From Chloroflexota bacterium (GTDB taxonomy: Bacteria > Chloroflexota > Limnocylindria > Limnocylindrales > CSP1-4): a stretch of 11,357 nt of DNA. Positions 1-5,968 of this stretch are shown in pieces (position 1 is the first letter of the stretch; each line of letters begins with the position of its first letter). The notes beneath the pieces were generated by a model, which did not search any database, had not been told where the DNA came from, and was given only the letters and a program-made list of their open reading frames with translations. The DNA lies in the NCBI GenBank assembly GCA_013813905.1, contig JACCQX010000172.1, positions 1 to 11,357 of the forward strand, read 5' to 3'. The translations under genes were made by a program, and so were the position numbers.

Positions 1-1224
1 CCGAACATCGTCGTCCTCATGGTCGATGACTTAGGCGCCATCGACGAGCGCGTGCTGGAGCGGCTGCCCGCCATCCGCAGATTCTTCCTGCGCACGGGCA
101 TCCGGTTCGACAACGCATATACGGAGACGCCGCTGTGCTGTCCCGCTCGGGCGGCATTCCTGAGCGGCCAGCATGTGGCGAACCATGGCGTGGACCGCAA
201 CGACGCGCGCCTCTTCGATCCGACCAACACGCTGGCCACAGCGCTCAACGAGCAGGGTTACTTCACCGCGATGACGGGCAAGTACTTCAACATGACCCGG
301 CTGCTGGAGTCCAAGCGACCGCCCGGCTGGAACAAGGTGGCCATCATGGACGGTGGCTACTACGACAATCACTGGTGGGTCCAAGGCGTGTCTTCTCAGC
401 CCGGCGGCTACAGCACCGACATCTTGCGCGACCACGCCCTCCGATATCTGAAGAAGGCTCCCGCCGGGAAGCCGGTGTTCCTCTATCTGACGCCCTTTGC
501 CCCCCACGGCGATGGGTTGACAGCAGACGGGCCCCAGCCGCCGGTCGCACACCCACGTCATGACGGAAGCCCACTCTGTGCCGACATCCAGCCATGGAAG
601 CCGCCGAACTACGAGGGCACGGACCCGAAGGGCCGGTCGCTCGTCGCGGAATGCGAGGCGCTGCTCGCTGTCGATGACCTCTGGCGAAGCGTGCGAAAGG
701 AACTGGCCTCTCAAGGGCGATTGACGAACACCCTGGCGCTGTTCTTCTCCGACAACGGGATGGCATACGGCGCCCACGGCTGGCCCATGAAGGACGTCCC
801 CTATGCCACGCGCCTCCCGTTCTACGCTCGGTGGGAGGCCGCTCGCGGTGTCCAACCGCGCGTCGAGGATGGACTGGTCTCCAACATCGACCTTGCGCCC
901 ACGCTGGCCGAGCTGGCCGGAGCCTCGATGCCCTGGGTGGACGGCGCTAGCTTCGCGCAGACGCTGCTCGATCAACCATGGGAACGGCGCGAGGACATGC
1001 TGGAGAGTCACCCGAACGGCAACCTGGGCACGACTCCCGCGGTCATGCCTTGGCACGCCGTCAGAACGACGCGCTGGCACTACATCGAGTGGGATGACGG
1101 TCGGGTGGAGATGTACGACCTCCAAGCGGATCCGTGGGAGATGGAGGACCTCGCCGGACGGCCGCGGTACTCGACCAAGCAAGCCGCACTATCGGCTCGG
1201 CTTGCCGCGCTGCGAACCAACTGA
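1..1224 (+). CDS. Sulfatase family hydrolase, 5'-truncated
   Basis: Sulfatase of the alkaline phosphatase superfamily (PF00884), which cleaves sulfate esters; substrate unknown. The frame is open from base 1 and reads PNIVVLMVDDLG, the usual first strand of the fold, so the true start and any signal peptide lie outside the window and the ATG at 19 is internal. The activation motif C-C-P-A-R begins with the Cys at 136-138, the residue converted to formylglycine. Other family signatures are TGKYFN (about 274-291), FAPHG with a probable active-site His (about 496-510), and FSDNG with metal-ligand Asp-Asn at 751-756, followed by a Lys in the segment before PYATRLPF. The C-terminal subdomain ends in the typical MYDL..DPWE..DLA pattern. 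As a Cys-type enzyme it needs a formylglycine-generating enzyme or anaerobic maturase, and neither is in this window. TGKYFN is common in N-acetylglucosamine-6-sulfatase-like members, but that does not fix the substrate. Confidence 0.93.
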   Translation, partial: PNIVVLMVDDLGAIDERVLERLPAIRRFFLRTGIRFDNAYTETPLCCPARAAFLSGQHVANHGVDRNDARLFDPTNTLATALNEQGYFTAMTGKYFNMTRLLESKRPPGWNKVAIMDGGYYDNHWWVQGVSSQPGGYSTDILRDHALRYLKKAPAGKPVFLYLTPFAPHGDGLTADGPQPPVAHPRHDGSPLCADIQPWKPPNYEGTDPKGRSLVAECEALLAVDDLWRSVRKELASQGRLTNTLALFFSDNGMAYGAHGWPMKDVPYATRLPFYARWEAARGVQPRVEDGLVSNIDLAPTLAELAGASMPWVDGASFAQTLLDQPWERREDMLESHPNGNLGTTPAVMPWHAVRTTRWHYIEWDDGRVEMYDLQADPWEMEDLAGRPRYSTKQAALSARLAALRTN

Positions 1225-1225
1225 C

Positions 1226-1259
1226 TGGCCCGCCTTTCGGCTCCATGCGGAGCAGGCCA
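1226..1259 (+). terminator. Possible hairpin terminator after the sulfatase
   Basis: Directly after the sulfatase TGA, TGGCC (1226-1230) pairs with GGCCA (1255-1259) and encloses a GCTCC-ATGC-GGAGC hairpin (1240-1253). There is no run of T after it, so it is at best a GC-type terminator or mRNA-end stabiliser. The rest of the roughly 225-base gap before the next gene shows only the weak ORF described at 1271-1384. Confidence 0.3.
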
Positions 1260-1270
1260 TCAGTCTCTCC

Positions 1271-1384
1271 TCATCCGATGCTGAACTCGCGGTCACTGAT
1301 GGGCCACGCGACCTTGCGCCCCTGCGCGTCCAGTTGGACGAAGCCGAGCATGACCGACACATAGATGCACGTCGTGGTGGCCAT
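1271..1384 (-). other. Short ORF (37 codons), possible gene remnant
   Basis: An ATG-to-TGA reading frame of 37 residues in the gap between the sulfatase and the phosphoesterase. It has a beta-strand-like hydrophobic start (CIYVSVMLGFV), then LDAQGRKVAWPISDREF. The pattern of a strand ending in Val, then a D..GR.V..P turn, resembles the last strand and tail of hot-dog-fold acyl-CoA thioesterases. The rest of such a protein is not present upstream: the frame there runs through the end of the phosphoesterase gene out of phase. It could be the 3' scrap of a lost gene or a chance ORF. No clear ribosome binding site was seen. Confidence 0.15.
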
Positions 1385-1449
1385 CGACTCTCGGTGCGGA
1401 TCGACCAATGCGCTTCCCGCGGATGCTGGAGCGGGCGGCGGGATTCCTG

Positions 1450-1971
1450 CTATGTGACGGGGCGGTCGAAGAAGTGGAGCCGGATGTCCAGGATGGCGGC
1501 GTCTTCGATGGTCACCTGCGCCCACGAGTAGCGCGGTTGGCGCCGTCGATCGGTCGGTGAGCCCGGGTTCAGCAGCCACGGACCGTCGGGCAGTTGCTCG
1601 ACCACGGGAATGTGGCTGTGGCCGAAGAGGATGGCCGCGAGCGGAGGCTCATCGGCGAAGGCCCGCTGCGCTCGCTGCGGCGTCGTCCGTCCCGGTCCCT
1701 GATGGCCATGGATGAGCCCCAGCCGTGCACCGTCGATGTCCACCACCTTGCGCCACCCCAGCCGCTCGACCAACTCCGGCGGGTCGTTATTGCCGGCGAC
1801 CCCGTCGGTCGGCGCGATCTCGGCCAGCAACTCCAAGACGAACGGCTGCGTCCAGTCGCCCAGGTGCAGGATCCGTTGCACGTTCGCCGCGTGCAGCCCC
1901 TCGACCAGGGGCTGGGGCAGGCGCCGCCCGAGGCGCGGCAGGTGGGTATCGGAGACGACGCCGACCTCCAG
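1450..1971 (-). CDS. YfcE/MJ0936-type metallophosphoesterase, probable CTG start
   Basis: Calcineurin-like phosphoesterase of the small YfcE/MJ0936 class (PF12850 type), a cytosolic two-metal phosphodiesterase; the physiological substrate is usually unknown. All family motifs occur in order in the 173-residue product: SDTH (Asp8, His10), LGD (Asp39), GNND (60-63), HGH (88-90), GHSH (117-120) and NPGS (135-138). The length suits the family. The start is the odd part: homologs begin one or two residues before the VGVVSDTH strand, and no in-frame ATG, GTG or TTG lies just upstream. The only plausible start is CTG at 1971, 7 bases after the TGA of the upstream membrane-protein gene on the same strand, so translation is probably coupled. 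The frame stays open upstream to 2289, but that part is antisense-like shadow of the neighbour. The function class is secure; the start is inferred. Confidence 0.9.
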   Translation of the reverse strand: MEVGVVSDTHLPRLGRRLPQPLVEGLHAANVQRILHLGDWTQPFVLELLAEIAPTDGVAGNNDPPELVERLGWRKVVDIDGARLGLIHGHQGPGRTTPQRAQRAFADEPPLAAILFGHSHIPVVEQLPDGPWLLNPGSPTDRRRQPRYSWAQVTIEDAAILDIRLHFFDRPVT

Positions 1972-1978
1972 GGAGGTC

Positions 1979-2239
1979 TCAGCGCCTTCCGGTGGGCGCC
2001 ACGAGGGCAAGGAGGAAGCGAACGATGACCGCACCGACGAAGGCGACCGCCACGGCGGCCAGGAAGCCGACGGTCTGGTCGACGTCGAAGAACTCGCGTG
2101 CCAGATAGCCACCGACCACACCGCCCAGCACACCGATGAGCAGGTTGGGCAGGCAGCCGCGTGCAGTGCGATCGCCGAAGACGACGCCGGACAGGGCGCC
2201 GGCGATGAGCCCGACCAAGATCCAACCGATGAGATCCAT
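1979..2239 (-). CDS. GlsB/YeaQ/YmgE-family small membrane protein
   Basis: An 86-residue, three-helix membrane protein of the transglycosylase-associated / GlsB-YeaQ-YmgE family (PF04226), often linked to stress response, with no enzymatic activity established. Membrane segments lie at about residues 3-21, 30-48 and 55-80. The family pattern is clear: MDLIGWILVGLIAGALSG at the start, a short basic loop with G-D-R-T, then a Gly-rich second helix (LLIGVLGGVVGGYLA). The chosen ATG at 2239 matches the usual family N-terminus. However, GGAGG at 2259-2263 is 19 bases upstream, and an in-frame TTG at 2248-2246 sits 10 bases from it, so translation may begin there and add three residues. The gene lies 7 bases upstream of the phosphoesterase and is presumably co-transcribed with it. 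Confidence 0.88.
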   Translation of the reverse strand: MDLIGWILVGLIAGALSGVVFGDRTARGCLPNLLIGVLGGVVGGYLAREFFDVDQTVGFLAAVAVAFVGAVIVRFLLALVAPTGRR

Positions 2240-2289
2240 CTGCGGCAAGGTGTTGGTGCCTCCTGGGCGCCAACCGTAGCAGAGAGCAC

Positions 2290-2305
2290 CGGTCCGCAAG
2301 GACCG
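2290..2305. repeat. Perfect 6-bp hairpin with GCAA tetraloop
   Basis: CGGTCC-GCAA-GGACCG. Read on the plus strand the loop is GCAA, a GNRA-type tetraloop; on the minus strand it is TTGC and would lie in the leader or promoter region of the GlsB-like gene, about 50 bases before its start. A TANNNT-like box (TACGGT on the minus strand, near 2273-2278) lies between the hairpin and the gene. Function unknown. Confidence 0.35.
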
Positions 2306-2341
2306 ACGTCCCCGAGTGGGCCGGCCGGCCGGGGATGGTGC

Positions 2342-2431
2342 CTACAGGTGCCAGCGGAACGGGGCCGCGAGCACCAGCACGAAGGAGGACAGGACGACGA
2401 GTCGAAAGGCGACGGAGGTGAGACTGGCCAT
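2342..2431 (-). CDS. Possible 29-residue single-pass membrane microprotein
   Basis: An ATG-to-TAG ORF of 29 residues on the strand of the GlsB-like gene, about 100 bases upstream of it. The product has a short polar start, a hydrophobic stretch at about residues 7-24 (rich in Val, Leu, Phe and Ala) and a polar end (FRWHL), which fits one membrane segment. GGAG lies about 9-10 bases before the ATG on the minus strand, an acceptable ribosome binding site and better than most in this window. A GC hairpin (2467-2483) lies further upstream. I recognise no family. Chance hydrophobic ORFs of this size are common in GC-rich DNA, so this is tentative. Confidence 0.3.
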   Translation of the reverse strand: MASLTSVAFRLVVLSSFVLVLAAPFRWHL

Positions 2432-2630
2432 CGGGGGAATTCTCCAGTGGGCTCTGGGGGCGTGAGGCCGGGTCCGTCCCGGCAGGAGGAGGTTAGGCGG
2501 CCAGGCCTCCACGGCTCTATGGTCCGGTCGTACTAGGACCGCGTGCCGCGAGCATCGGCGGCATCCCGTCCGCACCGGCCGCTTGCCCCGCGTGTCCTGA
2601 CGCCTGGTCGCCGGCCGCCATACTCCGCAG
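2432..2630. other. Intergenic region between divergent genes, with hairpins
   Basis: About 200 bases with no convincing gene, separating the minus-strand microprotein and GlsB-like gene from the plus-strand NUDIX gene. It holds a perfect 6-bp GC hairpin GCCGGG-TCCGT-CCCGGC (2467-2483) and an imperfect pair GGTCC/GGACC (2521-2525 with 2536-2540) that repeats the stem sequence of the hairpin at 2290-2305. Promoters for both directions should lie here; only the -10-like box at 2619-2624 is suggestive. Confidence 0.4.
2619..2624 (+). promoter_or_regulatory. Putative -10 box for a leaderless NUDIX transcript
   Basis: CATACT matches the TATAAT consensus at four of six positions, including the key A2 and T6, and ends 6 bases before the ATG at 2631. 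Transcription would then begin at or next to the start codon. There is no Shine-Dalgarno motif in front of that ATG, which agrees with leaderless translation. The call rests on position and consensus only. Confidence 0.35.
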
Positions 2631-3227
2631 ATGGATGACGAGCGCCTGATCGAACGTACCGTCGAGCGACGGGTCGTGCTGGACGGCGAGTACCTGACCT
2701 TTCGGGTGGACACCGTCGAGGACGCCGACGGGCGACGTCATCGCCGCGAGCTGGTCGTGCACCCGGGCGCGGTGGCCATCGTGGCGCTTGTCGATGGCGA
2801 TGTGCTGCTGGTGCGCCAGTTCCGCGCGCCCGTGGGTCGGGTCTGTCTGGAGCTGCCCGCCGGCACGCTCGATCGCGCGGCCGATGGCTCCATCGAGGAC
2901 CCTCAGCTGGCCGCTCCTCGGGAGCTGGGCGAGGAGACCGGCTACGCGGCCCGTGAGTGGCGGCAGCTGGGCCGCTTCTTCACCGCGCCGGGCTTCGCGA
3001 CGGAGGAGATGCATCTCTACCTTGCGACCGGCCTGACGCCAGTGGAGGGCTACGCGGGTCCAGCGGAAGATGAGCGGCTCGACCTGGTGCGGATCCCCTG
3101 GCGACGCGCCGTGGAGATGGCCGAGGAAGGGTTCATCGACGATGCCAAGTCACTGGTCGGCCTCTTCTGGCTGGCCCGCCTGGCGGCGCGCGGCGAGCTC
3201 CGGGACGAGCTGACGACCGGCGGCTAG
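2631..3227 (+). CDS. NUDIX hydrolase, ADP-ribose pyrophosphatase-like
   Basis: NUDIX hydrolase of the ADP-ribose pyrophosphatase (NudF/YffH-like) type, expected to split ADP-ribose or similar sugar nucleotides to AMP and a sugar phosphate in the cytosol. The 198-residue product has the class layout: an N-terminal beta domain, VLLVRQFRAPVG (59-69), then ELPAGTLD leading into the NUDIX helix E89-x7-R97-E98-L-G-E101-E102-T-G104, which supplies the metal-binding glutamates. A GF-TEE-M-LYLA segment (about 124-136) follows, as in ADP-ribose enzymes. One oddity is that the stretch between the Gly of PAG and Glu89 is about five residues longer than in the usual G-x5-E box. A nicotinate phosphoribosyltransferase gene lies nearby on the other strand, so a role in NAD turnover is possible but inferred. 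Specificity among NUDIX subfamilies cannot be settled from sequence. Confidence 0.88.
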   Translation: MDDERLIERTVERRVVLDGEYLTFRVDTVEDADGRRHRRELVVHPGAVAIVALVDGDVLLVRQFRAPVGRVCLELPAGTLDRAADGSIEDPQLAAPRELGEETGYAAREWRQLGRFFTAPGFATEEMHLYLATGLTPVEGYAGPAEDERLDLVRIPWRRAVEMAEEGFIDDAKSLVGLFWLARLAARGELRDELTTGG

Positions 3228-3231
3228 CCGG
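3217..3231. terminator. Weak hairpin between convergent genes
   Basis: CCGGC-GGCTA-GCCGG spans the NUDIX stop codon (TAG at 3225-3227), 10 bases from the stop of the convergent stalk-protein gene. The 5-bp all-GC stem has no T run on either strand. It is the only candidate bidirectional terminator in this 14-base gap. Confidence 0.25.
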
Positions 3232-3241
3232 GTGAAGTGCC

Positions 3242-4354
3242 CTAGGGCCAGGAGATCGTCGCGCGGAGCGTGAGATCCTGCTCGGCGAACTCCTGCTGGT
3301 TGCCGAGCGCGATGCGATAGGCCCCGGCGCTGCTCACCGCGACCGTGGTGCTGACCGCCATCCCCTCCCCGGTCTCTTCCTCGATGATGGCGTCGTCGTC
3401 GGCAAAGGTCAGACGGTAGGGCACCGAACCGCCGCTCCAGGTGGCAGCCACGCCCAGGTTCCCGGCGCCTGTCGCCTGCACGTCCGCCACGAAGCCGTTG
3501 AAGTCCCCGAAAGCCAGCCCCTGGAAGCGGAAGCCATCGACCGTCACGGAGGGCTCATCCGACGGGAAGCTGAGCACCAGGTTGGCCGTGCCGCCGGCCC
3601 CTTCGGCCCCGATCAGGGTGACGGTCCAGGGCGTTTCCGCGCCGCTCGCCGCCGACGTCACCGTGGCCTCCGCCGACTCCCGACATCGCTGAGCGGTCAC
3701 GCTGCCGGGCGCCCCGCGACCCAGACACAGGCGGATGCTGTCGGAGCCGCTAGCCTCCGCCTCCGCCGACGCCTCCACGATGCCGGCGGAGCGCGAGACG
3801 AAGGTGAAGATGCGCTCGCGACTGGCGTCCGCGGCCGGACCGTCGAAACCGACGCCCTGGAACTCGATCGAGGCGCCCGAGAGCGTCACGCCGGTCGCGG
3901 TCGGCTCGGGCACCGGGCCGTCCGTAGGCAGCGCCGTAGGACTGGGGGTGGGGGTAGGCGGCGGCGGCGCGCTAGGCGAGGCACCGGGGAAGGTCGATGG
4001 GGCCGCGCTCGGGGTCGGGCCGGGCGAGGCACTCGGGGTCGGGCTGGGCGAGGCACTCGGGCTGGGACTGGGACTGGGTGACGGTACAGGGGATGACGAG
4101 GGACTCGGACTCGGGCTGGGGCTGGGACTCGACGATGGCGATGGCGATGGCGATGGCGACGCTGAGACCGAGGGCGAGGGACTGGGACTTGTGCTCGCCG
4201 AAGGGGAGGCTGAGAAGCTGGGCGAGGCGGATGGGCTCTCGGAGGCCGTCCGTTCGGGTGGCCGCGAGGCGAGGATGATGACCACTCCAAGCAGCAGGAC
4301 CGCGAGCAGGCCGCCCATACCCAGCGCCAAGGCGCGACCGCGCTGCTCGATCAC
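3242..4354 (-). CDS. Membrane-anchored Ser/Pro-stalk protein with probable duplicated beta domain
   Basis: A 370-residue protein of unknown function. Residues 1-9 are polar with Arg, 10-29 form a hydrophobic signal anchor, 37-150 are a low-complexity Ser-Pro stalk, and about 151-370 form a beta-rich domain, presumably outside the cell. The distal part looks like two related units: GASIEFQGVGF...WTVTLIG...ANLVLSFPSD (about 157-266) and DGFRFQGLAF...YRIALGN...DLTLRATISWP (about 273-370). They share an FQG-x-x-F opening, a central V/A-rich strand pair and a W/Y-x-(V/I)-x-L closing strand, somewhat like pre-peptidase C-terminal (PPC-like) domains. Cys210 and Cys224, the only cysteines, sit in unit one and could form a disulfide. 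The start is GTG at 4354, with AAGG about 9 bases upstream, inside the end of the TPR gene; the 9-base gap implies one operon. It could be a surface adhesin or binding protein, but nothing seen shows a ligand. Confidence 0.75.
   Translation of the reverse strand: MIEQRGRALALGMGGLLAVLLLGVVIILASRPPERTASESPSASPSFSASPSASTSPSPSPSVSASPSPSPSPSSSPSPSPSPSPSSSPVPSPSPSPSPSASPSPTPSASPGPTPSAAPSTFPGASPSAPPPPTPTPSPTALPTDGPVPEPTATGVTLSGASIEFQGVGFDGPAADASRERIFTFVSRSAGIVEASAEAEASGSDSIRLCLGRGAPGSVTAQRCRESAEATVTSAASGAETPWTVTLIGAEGAGGTANLVLSFPSDEPSVTVDGFRFQGLAFGDFNGFVADVQATGAGNLGVAATWSGGSVPYRLTFADDDAIIEEETGEGMAVSTTVAVSSAGAYRIALGNQQEFAEQDLTLRATISWP
3911..4243 (-). repeat. Low-complexity Ser-Pro codon repeat tract
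   Basis: Roughly 330 bases encoding the Ser/Pro stalk, built of short degenerate hexamer repeats (TCG-CCA, AGT-CCC and similar on the coding strand). Four perfect tandem copies of GATGGC lie at 4134-4157 on the plus strand. Such tracts change length by slippage and recombination, so the stalk is likely variable among relatives. The opposite strand is also open (Gly-Leu/Gly-Asp repeats), purely as a by-product of the codon pattern. Confidence 0.8.
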
Positions 4355-4363
4355 GCTGGAACC

Positions 4364-4798
4364 TTACTCGCTCGCACCGAGTCGAGCGAGGGCGTCGCGG
4401 TACAGGCGCGAATCGGGAGCCATGGCGCAGGCCAACCGCAGGTGGGTCCGGGCCTCCTTCCTGCGCCCGACCTGCTTCAAGGCCTGACCCAGTCCGAAGT
4501 GGCCGTAGGCCGCCGAGGGATCGATGCCCAACAGCGCCTCGAAGGTCTCCGCCGCTCGGCGGTGCTGTCCGCTGTTGTAATAGGCCCGGCCGAGGGCTTC
4601 CACGATGGATCCCTTGCCCGGCTCCAGGCGTGCGGCCCGCTCCAGCAGCACAGCGGCCTGTGCGTGGTGGCGCCGCCGCATGAGCGCATCGGCACGCTGG
4701 AAGAGCCCATAAGCCGTCTCGCGCTCGGCCAGGTCCTCTAGAAGGCTGGCATCGTCGGGGCTTTCATGGCCGCCAGTTCCGAGCCGCTCGTCGGTCAT
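4364..4798 (-). CDS. Tetratricopeptide repeat protein
   Basis: A 144-residue protein with no signal peptide or membrane helix. It contains about three consecutive TPR units at roughly residues 29-62, 63-96 and 97-130, recognisable by the W/L-G-x-Y/F...A...P spacing (ALGRAYYNSGQHRRAAETFEALLGIDP, the clearest copy, here at about 68-94). TPRs are protein-protein interaction modules, so a scaffold or chaperone role is likely, but no partner can be read from the sequence. Its TAA lies 9 bases before the GTG of the stalk-protein gene, so the two are probably one transcriptional unit. The ATG at 4798 has no strong Shine-Dalgarno sequence. The first 25 residues are acidic and probably disordered. Confidence 0.85.
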   Translation of the reverse strand: MTDERLGTGGHESPDDASLLEDLAERETAYGLFQRADALMRRRHHAQAAVLLERAARLEPGKGSIVEALGRAYYNSGQHRRAAETFEALLGIDPSAAYGHFGLGQALKQVGRRKEARTHLRLACAMAPDSRLYRDALARLGASE

Positions 4799-4824
4799 GA
4801 CGCCATGCTGCCACGAGCAGCCTC

Positions 4825-4853
4825 AGCCGTCATCGGCATCGGCGACGACGGCT
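4825..4853 (-). terminator. Hairpin at the end of pncB
   Basis: A perfect 7-bp inverted repeat, AGCCGTC (4847-4853 on the minus strand) with GACGGCT (4825-4831), and a 15-base loop. It overlaps the pncB stop codon and lies in the 53-base gap before the TPR gene. No T run follows, so it may be a weak terminator, an attenuating structure or chance. Confidence 0.3.
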
Positions 4854-5889
4854 AGGACGCCCGCCAGGCGGAGAGGTCGACCGGCTGTAGCCGGGGGCTC
4901 TCGGTCGGCCCCGGGATCCGCCCGCGCTTGGCGATGGGCCGGCCGTCGATCTCCTTCAGGTCCCCGGTGAAGTCGATGGGCCGCGCTCCGCTGATGTGGC
5001 TGCCCACGGCGAAGGAGTCGACCTCAGCGCCGGCCTCCTGGAATGAACGGATGCGCTCGGGATCCAGACCGCCGCTGACGATGATGCGTACGTGCCCGAA
5101 GCCGGCCTGATCGAGTCGAGCGCGGACCTCGTGCACCAGATCGACCGTCACACGGCCCCGCTCGGCGGGCGTGTCCAGGCGGATGCCGTAGAGCCGGTCC
5201 CCGAGAGCGTAGGCGACACGCAGCGCCTCCTCCGCCTCATCGCGGAAGGTGTCCACCAACACGACGCGTGGCACGTCCGGGGAAAGCACGCGATCGAAGG
5301 CCTCCGCAGCGCGTACGGTGTCACCGAAGATCAGCACCAGCGAGTGGGGCATCGTGCCCGTGGGGTTGAGGCCTGCCAGACGGGCACCAGCCGGGGTCGA
5401 GGCACCCACGCAGCCCCCCACGATGGCCGCGTAGTCCAACGTGTCGGTGATGTCCGGGTGCACGTGCCGTGCCCCGAAGCTGATGACCGGCTTGGGCGCC
5501 GCCGCCTCGACACACTCGCGGGCGGCCGTGGCCCAACCGGTGGACTGGGCCATCATGCCCAGGATGGCCGTCTCGTAGAGCCCGAAGGCCCGGTAGCGCG
5601 CCCGGATCCGAAGCACCACCTCTCGGGAGTCGAAGGAGTCACCATCTGATAGTGCCTGCACCTGCGCCTCGTCTGGCGGACAGTCGCCCAGGACGTGGGC
5701 GATGAGCACCTTGGCCTCATCGATGCCGCACAGCACGCCCGAACGACGCGAGAAGATCTCCAAGGTGACCAGCGGGTCGAGGCCCTCGGCGGCCAGTATC
5801 TCGTCGGCACGAGCGAAATAGACGTCCGCCGACTCGCCCGTCAGGATCTCTCTGGATGGGCGACGACGTCGCATCACGACTTCTGCCAC
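4852..5889 (-). CDS. pncB: Nicotinate phosphoribosyltransferase
   Basis: Enzyme of the Preiss-Handler NAD salvage route that joins nicotinate and PRPP to give nicotinate mononucleotide, usually with ATP hydrolysis; cytosolic. The 345-residue product matches the shorter form found in archaea, Thermus and Chloroflexota. An N-terminal domain carries ESADVYFARA (19-28), and the (beta/alpha)8 part carries FGARHVHPD (138-146), GTMPHSL (178-184) with His182 at the position of the catalytic phospho-histidine, VDTFRDEAEEAL (212-223), GIRLDTP (235-241), SGGLDPERI (272-280) and GSHISGARPIDFTGDLKE (296-313) near the phosphate site. All key segments are intact. The start is taken as GTG at 5889, with a GGAGG about 14 bases upstream; an ATG at 5874 is the alternative. 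The next gene upstream on the same strand ends about 80 bases away. Confidence 0.92.
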   Translation of the reverse strand: MAEVVMRRRRPSREILTGESADVYFARADEILAAEGLDPLVTLEIFSRRSGVLCGIDEAKVLIAHVLGDCPPDEAQVQALSDGDSFDSREVVLRIRARYRAFGLYETAILGMMAQSTGWATAARECVEAAAPKPVISFGARHVHPDITDTLDYAAIVGGCVGASTPAGARLAGLNPTGTMPHSLVLIFGDTVRAAEAFDRVLSPDVPRVVLVDTFRDEAEEALRVAYALGDRLYGIRLDTPAERGRVTVDLVHEVRARLDQAGFGHVRIIVSGGLDPERIRSFQEAGAEVDSFAVGSHISGARPIDFTGDLKEIDGRPIAKRGRIPGPTESPRLQPVDLSAWRAS

Positions 5890-5968
5890 GAGCCTGCTGC
5901 TGTCCTCCGGGGACGGCGCATACGCGGCTGGCCGTCGGCCGCCGAGTGTAGCGCAGCGTGAATGCGCC

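Noticed and set aside
31..1182. A 383-codon frame antisense to the sulfatase
   Set aside because: The plus-strand sulfatase has all its motifs; the antisense product shows none.
1712..2536. A 274-codon plus-strand frame
   Set aside because: It is antisense to the phosphoesterase and GlsB-like genes and has low-complexity polar composition.
3911..4243. CRISPR or satellite array
   Set aside because: The repetition is in-frame Ser-Pro codon repetition without spacers or a fixed unit.
3735..4487. A plus-strand frame with long Gly-Leu and Gly-Asp repeats
   Set aside because: The repeats are the complement of the Ser-Pro codons of the stalk protein, which has a signal anchor and a sensible operon position; the Gly-rich frame does not.
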